Assembly: GCF_019392335.1 (NCBI RefSeq) | Contig: NZ_JAHXRQ010000006.1 | Location: forward strand, 1 to 64,000 | Reading direction: 5' to 3' | Length of the DNA: 64,000 nucleotides | Source of the DNA: Mameliella sp. CS4 | GTDB taxonomy: Bacteria > Pseudomonadota > Alphaproteobacteria > Rhodobacterales > Rhodobacteraceae | Shown: piece by piece, positions 58,750-64,000 of the stretch | How positions within the stretch are numbered: the first letter of the stretch is position 1 | Layout: each line of letters starts with the position of its first letter | Notes under the pieces: model-generated | What the model was told of the DNA's origin: nothing | The model's database searches: none | The model's input: the letters and a program-made list of their open reading frames with translations, nothing else | Program-made: the position numbers and the translations under genes

Positions 58750-59630
58750 GCTTGCTCCGCCACCCAGTCACGAAACACCCGCACCTTGGGCAACTCCCAC
58801 TTGTCCGCCATGCCCAGCAGGCAGATTCCCCCCAGTGGCGAGCCGCTGACCATTTCGGGAAAGGGCAGCACCAGCGTCCCGGCCTCCAGCTCATCGCGGC
58901 ACAGCACCATGTCCGCCATGACCACGCCCGCCCCCATGACCGCTGCCCGCGTGGCCAGATCCAGGTTCGCAAAATCATGTCCCTGCGCCGGATCGACCCC
59001 GGCGACGGGAAAGGTTGCCAGCCAATCGGTCCAGTCCCCGTGCCGTGGTGTCTCGTGCAACAGGTCCGCCTGCGCCAGATCCTCGGGCCGCGCCAGCGGG
59101 TGACTGGCCAGGTAGGCGGGTGAGCAGGCCGGGGACATGCGCACATCGAACAGTCCCTGGACCGCGATGTTCGGCGCCCGGGTCGGCTGGTTCTCGATCG
59201 AGAACCCAAGGTCGTACTCCAGCCCGTCAAACTTCGTGTCGCAGTGGAAATCCGTGGTCAGCCGCACCCGGATCTCCGGATGACGGTCACGGAACCCGTC
59301 CAGACGCGGCAACAGCCAGCGGATCGAGGTGGCAGGCGGGCAGATGATATGCAGGTCCAAGGCGTCCGAGGCGATCCGATCCGCCTCGCGCGCGATGCGG
59401 GCAAAGCTCTCTGTCAGGACCGGCATCAGCCGCCGCCCCGCCTCGGTGAGGCTGACGCCCTGCGCGTGGCGCCGGAACAGCGGCACCCCCAGATGCTCCT
59501 CCAGCAGTTTGACGTGACGGCTGACGGCGCCCCGCGTCACATGCAGTTCCTCCGCCGCACCGATAAACCCCTCATGTCGGGCGGCAGCCTCGAATGCGCG
59601 AAGCGCGTTGAGCGGGGGCAGTTTCGGCAT
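58740..59630 (-). CDS. GcvA-like LysR-family regulator
   Basis: A 296-residue LysR regulator of the GcvA type: PKLPPLNALRAFEAAARHEGFIGAAEELHVTRGAVSRHVKLLEEHLGVPLFRRHAQGVSLTEAGRRLMPVL is a full N-terminal match, and SIRWLLPRLDGFRDRHPEIRVRL follows. ATG 59630 lies before PKLPPL; the in-frame ATG 59639 would add three residues. It is divergent from a small unknown gene. The stop is inside a dispersed palindromic repeat, so the last residues may have been set by that element. The target genes are unknown. Confidence 0.9.
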   Translation of the reverse strand: MPKLPPLNALRAFEAAARHEGFIGAAEELHVTRGAVSRHVKLLEEHLGVPLFRRHAQGVSLTEAGRRLMPVLTESFARIAREADRIASDALDLHIICPPATSIRWLLPRLDGFRDRHPEIRVRLTTDFHCDTKFDGLEYDLGFSIENQPTRAPNIAVQGLFDVRMSPACSPAYLASHPLARPEDLAQADLLHETPRHGDWTDWLATFPVAGVDPAQGHDFANLDLATRAAVMGAGVVMADMVLCRDELEAGTLVLPFPEMVSGSPLGGICLLGMADKWELPKVRVFRDWVAEQAAG

Positions 59631-59746
59631 CGGCGCCACCTTGGATCAGATTACCTGATCCATGATAGGAGAAAGCCTGGTTTGCGTGCAAGCGCGCCGG
59701 GCGCCAGACTCCGGGCAAGCACACCTTGCAATTGGAATGGCTACAC

Positions 59747-60025
59747 ATGCAGCCCGCGACCCGCCTCCACCCGCTTCCCCGGACCACGAACGGCACAAAC
59801 TGGATCAGGAAAGCTGCACAGCACCTTACACAGTGGCGCCAAGACCGACAGATGCGCCGCGACTTTGCCCGTATCGCGCAAACCGCCCCGCACCTTCTGG
59901 CCGACGCGGGCTTTGCGCCCGAGAGAGCGGCCAACATCTGGCACAGGGACGGCCTGCGCGTCACGATCCGCCAAGCACCGGACCAGCCCCCGCAGGTCAT
60001 TATCACCTACACACCGTCCCGGTAA
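59747..60025 (+). CDS. Small basic protein, DUF1127-like (weak)
   Basis: A 92-residue protein with a basic helix WIRKAAQHLTQWRQDRQMRRDFARIAQTAPHLLADAGF that resembles the short DUF1127 module (R/W-rich helix then L-A-D-x-G). The rest, including the N-terminal Pro/Arg stretch and a C-terminal beta-like VTIRQAPDQPPQVIITY, is not recognised. An in-frame ATG at 59726 gives seven more residues. It lies in the gap between divergent LysR and the UshA gene and may be LysR controlled. Coding status is plausible but unproven. Confidence 0.45.
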   Translation: MQPATRLHPLPRTTNGTNWIRKAAQHLTQWRQDRQMRRDFARIAQTAPHLLADAGFAPERAANIWHRDGLRVTIRQAPDQPPQVIITYTPSR

Positions 60026-60031
60026 CGAAAC

Positions 60032-60059
60032 AGGGCCGCCCCCTGATGGGGACGGCCCT
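60032..60059 (-). terminator. Hairpin after the UshA-like gene
   Basis: AGGGCCG (60032-60038) pairs with its complement at 60053-60059, with a CCCC/GGGG inner stem around TGAT. On the minus strand it is followed by GTTTCGTT. It lies 24 bases beyond the UshA-like stop and also just after the small plus-strand gene, so it may end both. Confidence 0.6.
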
Positions 60060-60082
60060 GAAACCACGCCGAACGGCGTCAC

Positions 60083-61639
60083 TTATTTCATGGTGATGCG
60101 CCCATCGGTATAGGGCTGGTAAGGCCCTTCCTTGGCCAGGTACTCGGCGGTCACATCGGCCAGGTCGGGGCCAAAGTCATAGGCATTCTGCGCGTCCTTG
60201 AACATCGCGTAACCGTCGCCGCCGTTACGCACGTAGTTGTTCGACACCGCGCCATAGATCTTGTCCATCTCGACCGGCGCACCGCCGACCATGACATCGG
60301 ACACCCGGCTGCCCGGCTCTGCCGAGGGATCGACGGTGAAGGTCATGCCCGCCACCTGCGGGAAGCGGCCCGCGCCCTCCTCGATCTGGCTGACACCGTT
60401 TTCCAGCGCCTCGACCAGGGTCGCGCCGGTGATCTGGAAGGTCGACAGCGTGTTCTGGAACGGCAGCACGGTCAGCACCTCGCCCATCGTCACCTCACCC
60501 GCGTCGATCGAGGCGCGCAAGCCGCCGCTGTTGGCGATAGCCACGTCGATGCCCTGATCCTTGACCCGGTCCAGCATGGCATCCGCCACCAGGTTGCCCA
60601 TCGAGCATTCCATCGCCCGGCAGACGTCGCGGTTGCCTTCGATGGCCTCGGCCGCCTCGGCCACCACCTTGTTGCGGACCTCTTCCAGCGGCTCGGCCGC
60701 TTCGGCGATACGCGCCTTGACGGCGTCATCCTCGGTCACACCCGCGTCGATCAACAGCGGCCCACCCGAGGCAGAGATCACCTCGCCCGCGTCGTCGAAG
60801 GTCACGTTCAGCTCACCCAGGTACTTGCCATAGGCATAGGCCTGCACGATCTGAACGCCGTTCACCACGGTCGGATAGGCGCCCGCCGCGCCGTCCATGT
60901 CGCCCAGCAGGGTGTTGGAATGGCCGCCGACGATCACGTCGACGCCACTGGTGTTCGCCGCCACGGTCTGGTCGACGCCGTAGCCCGAGTGCGACAGGAC
61001 GATGATCTTGTTCACGCCCATCTCGGTCAGCTTGTCCACCTCGCCCTGCACCGCGTCCGAAGGATCGGTAAAGATGATGTTGTCGCCCGGGCTGGCCAGC
61101 TCATCCGTGTCCTGCGGCGTCAGCCCGATCAGGCCCAGCTTTTCGCCGCCGCGTTCGATCACCGTGGATTTCAGCAGCGACTCCGCCAGCAGCGGCTCGC
61201 CCGAAACATCGGCGTTGGACATCAGCACCGGGAACTCCACCGCATCCATGAAGCCGCGCAGCACCTCGGGGCCATCGTCGAATTCGTGGTTGCCCACTGT
61301 CATCGCGTCGTAGCCCATGAGATTCATCATCTCGGCGGCCAGCTTGCCCTTGTAATAGGTATAGAACAGCGTGCCCTGGAACTGGTCACCGCCATCCACC
61401 AGGATGTGGTTGTTTGTCCGCGCCTTGGCCTCGTTGATCGCGGTGATCAGGCGGGCCGAGCCGCCAAAGCATTTGCCCTCGGCGTTGTCCTCTGCCGAAC
61501 AGCCCGAATCGTACTTGCTGATCGGCTCGAACCGGGCATGGAAATCATTGGTATGCAGGATAGTCAGGGAATAGTCGGCGGCGGCGCTGCCTGCCATCAG
61601 GGCAAGCGCGGCGGCACCACTCATCAGTGTACGCGTCAT
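60083..61639 (-). CDS. Periplasmic 5'-nucleotidase/2',3'-cyclic phosphodiesterase (UshA-like)
   Basis: A 518-residue exported metallophosphatase with signal peptide MTRTLMSGAAALALMAGSAAA. The calcineurin domain includes ILHTNDFHARFEP (DxH), LVDGGDQFQGTLFY (GDxxxG), MTVGNHEFDDG (GNHE), LSHSGYGVDQ and VGGHSNTLL (GHxN). The C-terminal substrate domain has IANSGGLRASIDAGEVTMGEV and NNYVRNGGDGYAMF, typical of UshA. It cleaves nucleotides or sugar nucleotides in the periplasm for phosphate and nucleoside supply. The ATG has GAGAGG upstream; a T-tract lies at the promoter side. It is monocistronic. Confidence 0.92.
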   Translation of the reverse strand: MTRTLMSGAAALALMAGSAAADYSLTILHTNDFHARFEPISKYDSGCSAEDNAEGKCFGGSARLITAINEAKARTNNHILVDGGDQFQGTLFYTYYKGKLAAEMMNLMGYDAMTVGNHEFDDGPEVLRGFMDAVEFPVLMSNADVSGEPLLAESLLKSTVIERGGEKLGLIGLTPQDTDELASPGDNIIFTDPSDAVQGEVDKLTEMGVNKIIVLSHSGYGVDQTVAANTSGVDVIVGGHSNTLLGDMDGAAGAYPTVVNGVQIVQAYAYGKYLGELNVTFDDAGEVISASGGPLLIDAGVTEDDAVKARIAEAAEPLEEVRNKVVAEAAEAIEGNRDVCRAMECSMGNLVADAMLDRVKDQGIDVAIANSGGLRASIDAGEVTMGEVLTVLPFQNTLSTFQITGATLVEALENGVSQIEEGAGRFPQVAGMTFTVDPSAEPGSRVSDVMVGGAPVEMDKIYGAVSNNYVRNGGDGYAMFKDAQNAYDFGPDLADVTAEYLAKEGPYQPYTDGRITMK

Positions 61640-61831
61640 GGGGAAACCTCTCCGTCAGGTTTTTTTGTTGAATGCCCAAAGCCTGCCCCGGCGCGGGGCC
61701 GGAGTCAAAGCCTGACGTATGGGTAGCCCGCACCTGGTGACAGGCCCATGACGCCCGGTCGGGGATTGCCGCGCAGCCAATCCGCGACTGGCCGCTTGAC
61801 CCTTGCCGGGGCGCGCGGCATCACTGCGCCC

Positions 61832-62170
61832 ATGCTGATATACAAGATCCTCCGCGCCGACGAATGGGCGGCGCTTCGGGCACAGGGCGAAACCGCCGGT
61901 GCGCCCATCGACGTGGCCGACGGCTATGTGCATTTCTCCACGGCAGAGCAGGCGCGCGGCACCGCGGCCAAGCATTTCGCGGGTGAGGAAGGCCTGGTCC
62001 TGCTGGCGCTCGAGGCCGACAGCCTCGGTGAGGCTCTGAAATGGGAGGTTTCGCGCGGGGATGCGCTTTTCCCCCATCTCTACGCGCCCCTGCGCCTGTC
62101 CGACGTGCTCTGGCACAAACCGCTGCCGCTGGGCCCCGATGGTCACCTCTTTCCCGAGGAGATGGTCTGA
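61832..62170 (+). CDS. DUF952 family protein
   Basis: A 112-residue protein with the DUF952 layout: [18 protein letters not shown], then [50 protein letters not shown] and a final V-W-H. Function unknown, although fold relation to ADP-ribosyl-binding or tRNA phosphotransferase folds has been suggested for the family. ATG 61832 is chosen; the longer frame adds 28 residues not matching the family. Its stop overlaps pyrD by one base. Confidence 0.82.
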   Translation: MLIYKILRADEWAALRAQGETAGAPIDVADGYVHFSTAEQARGTAAKHFAGEEGLVLLALEADSLGEALKWEVSRGDALFPHLYAPLRLSDVLWHKPLPLGPDGHLFPEEMV

Positions 62171-63228
62171 TGACCCCGCTGGAACGGCTTGGCCTGGCCG
62201 CCATGCACCGGCTGGACCCGGAAACCGCCCACGGTCTCGCGCTCAAGGCGCTGCAGGCCGGGGTGGCCCATTCTCCGGGCGTCATAACTTCGGACCGGCT
62301 GCGCTGTACGCTGGCCGGTCTCACCCTGCCCAATCCCGTCGGGCTGGCCGCCGGGTTCGACAAGAACGCCACCGCGCTGCAGGGCCTGTCCCGCGCCGGG
62401 TTCGGCTTTGTCGAGGTGGGCGCCGCGACGCCCCGCCCCCAGCCCGGCAACCCGCGCCCGCGCCTCTTCCGCCTGACCGAAGACCGCGCCGCGATCAACC
62501 GGTTCGGCTTCAACAATGACGGGATGGAGGCGATCGGCGCGCGGCTGAAGGCCCGCCCCCGCGATCTTGTGCTGGGCCTCAACCTGGGCGCCAACAAGGA
62601 CAGCGAGGACCGCGCCGGCGATTTCGCCCGCGTGCTGAGCCACTGCGGCGCCGACGTGGATTTCGCCACCGTCAACGTCAGCTCCCCAAACACCGAGAAA
62701 CTGCGCGACCTGCAGGGCAAGGCGGCGCTCTCCGCGCTTCTGGCGGGCGTCATGCAGGCGCGCGACGATCTCGCCCGCCCGGTGCCGGTCTTCCTCAAGA
62801 TCGCGCCGGATCTGGATGACGCCGAACTGGCGGACGTGGCCGAAGTCGCACTTGCCTCTGGCGTTGCCGGGATCGTCGCCACGAACACCACCCTGTCGCG
62901 GGCAGGCCTGCGGTCGTCCCATGCGTCGGAGGCGGGCGGCCTCTCGGGCCAGCCGCTGTTCGATCGCTCGACCCGTGTGCTGGCCCGCCTCTCGCACCTG
63001 ACAGAGGGAGCGCTGCCCCTGGTTGGGGTCGGTGGCGTCGGCTCTGCCGAACAGGCCTACGAAAAGATCCGCGCCGGGGCGAGCGTCGTGCAACTCTATA
63101 CCGCGCTGGTCTACGGCGGTCTCAGCCTGGTGCAGGAGATCGCCGAGGGGCTGGACGGTCTGCTGGAACGCGATGGGTTCGCCTCGGTGGCCGAGGCCGT
63201 GGGGACCGGGCGCGCCGCCTGGCTGTAA
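62170..63228 (+). CDS. pyrD: Dihydroorotate dehydrogenase (quinone)
   Basis: A 352-residue class 2 enzyme that oxidises dihydroorotate to orotate with FMN and reduces quinone at the membrane. It has the N-terminal amphipathic helix [26 protein letters not shown] for quinone access, [52 protein letters not shown] with the catalytic Ser, and [33 protein letters not shown] for phosphate of FMN. ATG 62170 overlaps the DUF952 stop (TGATG), so both are co-translated. It is convergent with trpF. Confidence 0.96.
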   Translation: MTPLERLGLAAMHRLDPETAHGLALKALQAGVAHSPGVITSDRLRCTLAGLTLPNPVGLAAGFDKNATALQGLSRAGFGFVEVGAATPRPQPGNPRPRLFRLTEDRAAINRFGFNNDGMEAIGARLKARPRDLVLGLNLGANKDSEDRAGDFARVLSHCGADVDFATVNVSSPNTEKLRDLQGKAALSALLAGVMQARDDLARPVPVFLKIAPDLDDAELADVAEVALASGVAGIVATNTTLSRAGLRSSHASEAGGLSGQPLFDRSTRVLARLSHLTEGALPLVGVGGVGSAEQAYEKIRAGASVVQLYTALVYGGLSLVQEIAEGLDGLLERDGFASVAEAVGTGRAAWL

Positions 63229-63255
63229 GGGCCGCGGTTAACGCGACCTTACCCC

Positions 63256-63305
63256 GTTGTACAAAATGCTGGAAACACCGTACTAAACGTACGTTTTGTA
63301 CAAAC
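63256..63305. promoter_or_regulatory. Nested TGTACA inverted repeats between pyrD and trpF
   Basis: GTTGTACAAAA (63256-63266) and its perfect complement TTTTGTACAAC-like copy (63294-63305, ending AAAC) flank a smaller CGTAC/GTACG pair. Four GTAC cores fall in 45 bases of unusually AT-rich DNA for this genome. It lies between converging genes, so it is either a bidirectional terminator or a protein binding site. The repeats are seen; function is inferred. Confidence 0.5.
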
Positions 63306-63312
63306 AGACGGG

Positions 63313-63975
63313 CTAGAGGCGCGGCGCCGCTTCGGCCCCTTTCGCGGCCTCGACAAAGGAACGAACTTTCTCCGCATCCTTGATCCCCGGGGCGCTTTCG
63401 ACCCCCGATGAGACATCCACCTGCGCCGTGCCGGTCATCGCCACGGCGAGGCCCACGTTCTCGGGTGTCAGCCCGCCCGCCAACATCCAGGGCCGCGACC
63501 AGCGCCGCCCCGCGATCAACCGCCAATCAAAGGCCAGCCCGTTTCCGCCCGGCAGATGCGCCCCCTTGGGAGGCTTGGCATCCACCAGAATTTGATCGGC
63601 AACTCTCTGATAAACTTCAAGCTTTTCCAGATCTTCGGCCTCGCCCACACCGACCGCCTTCATCACCGGCAGGCCCCAGCGCGCACGCACCTCCGCCACC
63701 CGTTCCGGCGTCTCGGCCCCGTGCAATTGCACCATGTCCAAGGGAACCAGCCGCATGATCTCGTCCAGCATCTCGTCCGTCGGGTTCACCATGAGGCCCA
63801 CCTTGGCCAGCCCCACCGGCGCTTCCAATGCCAGCTCCCGTGCCGCCTCGGGCGTGACATTGCGCGGGCTCTTGGCAAAGAACACCAGCCCGGCATAGCT
63901 CGCCCCCGCCCCGGCGACCATCTCCATGTCCCCGGGCCGCGTCAGGCCACAGATCTTTACCCGGACGTCCGCCAT
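63313..63975 (-). CDS. trpF: Phosphoribosylanthranilate isomerase
   Basis: A 220-residue TIM-barrel enzyme of tryptophan biosynthesis that converts phosphoribosylanthranilate to the carboxyphenylamino deoxyribulose phosphate. It has [14 protein letters not shown] with the catalytic Cys, [49 protein letters not shown] with catalytic Asp, [10 protein letters not shown] and [27 protein letters not shown], a full match. The start ATG 63975 is 25 bases from the window end, so its promoter and possible upstream neighbours are outside. Confidence 0.96.
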   Translation of the reverse strand: MADVRVKICGLTRPGDMEMVAGAGASYAGLVFFAKSPRNVTPEAARELALEAPVGLAKVGLMVNPTDEMLDEIMRLVPLDMVQLHGAETPERVAEVRARWGLPVMKAVGVGEAEDLEKLEVYQRVADQILVDAKPPKGAHLPGGNGLAFDWRLIAGRRWSRPWMLAGGLTPENVGLAVAMTGTAQVDVSSGVESAPGIKDAEKVRSFVEAAKGAEAAPRL

Positions 63976-64000
63976 CCAAGCCCCTGTTTCTTCTCTGTAA

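Noticed and set aside
63256..63275. PpsR/CrtJ site (TGT-N12-ACA)
   Set aside because: Spacing does not give ACA at the needed place and no photosynthesis genes are near.
1..64000. CRISPR arrays, prophage, transposases, integrons
   Set aside because: No regularly spaced repeats, no phage structural genes, integrase or IS transposase were found in any frame read.

Overview
This window looks like the chromosome of a Rhodobacterales (Roseobacter-group/Paracoccaceae) alphaproteobacterium. The DNA is GC-rich and densely packed, often with 1-13 nt gene overlaps. There is an alphaproteobacterial-type LexA box, a roseobacter-style TAXI-TRAP uptake operon, DUF849/BKACE and otn sugar-acid genes, and two kinds of small GC-rich palindromic repeats that I recall from this order. 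I see no prophage, insertion sequence or CRISPR array. The only RNA gene found is a tRNA-Gly(TCC).

Layout. 1-4.3 kb: end of glyA, kptA, an HNL-type cupin, a DUF817 membrane protein, a DMT transporter, and a translationally coupled desaturase/DUF2061 pair. 4.4-9.7 kb: an XRE regulator behind a palindromic operator, a Tas-like aldo/keto reductase, an orphan imuA behind a LexA box, and two convergent paralogous MFS transporters. 9.9-16.2 kb: metG, a MATE pump, truB, an alpha/beta hydrolase with an L-2-haloacid dehalogenase, and an FKBP isomerase. 16.3-24.7 kb: a periplasmic ClpP-fold protein, pcaD-hydrolase-pcaB, a zinc alcohol dehydrogenase, an enolase-superfamily enzyme, and a BigR/SqrR-like ArsR regulator overlapping an amidase. 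24.7-31.2 kb: an acyl-CoA synthetase, DUF1992, a methyltransferase, an SRAP/YedK protein and a large clan GH-A-like protein.

31.3-38.6 kb (minus strand) is a sugar-acid catabolic operon. It carries otnK, otnC and otnI, a CRYL1-like dehydrogenase, a BKACE enzyme, an SDR lacking the catalytic Tyr, a PdxY-like kinase, and a TIM barrel fused to methylglyoxal synthase. OtnK/OtnI/OtnC are known to turn four-carbon sugar acids into DHAP. DHAP is the substrate of methylglyoxal synthase, so the fusion protein may shunt the product onward (inference).

38.7-46.3 kb holds a 'GAK' system (Grasp, Amphi-Trp, Kinase), which to my knowledge is defined only by protein families and has no assigned function. 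It has an amphi-Trp protein, a metallophosphoesterase, a histidine phosphatase, HprK-related kinase B, an ATP-grasp enzyme, a PhoU-APH-like fusion kinase and a NUDIX hydrolase in one overlapping operon, with a CofD-like protein divergent from it. Together these resemble a cycle that makes, transfers and removes a phosphate-containing group. This and the otn/methylglyoxal synthase operon are the strongest candidates for undescribed biology here.

46.3-54.8 kb: a split ACAD10/11-like kinase plus acyl-CoA dehydrogenase, then a LysR regulator, a sulfatase and a TAXI-TRAP transporter, suggesting uptake and hydrolysis of a sulfated or phosphonylated compound. 54.9-64 kb: a SulP anion transporter, tRNA-Gly, an ABC exporter, a GcvA-like regulator, a UshA-type nucleotidase, DUF952 with pyrD, and convergent trpF. 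No stretch over 300 bases lacks a gene or site.
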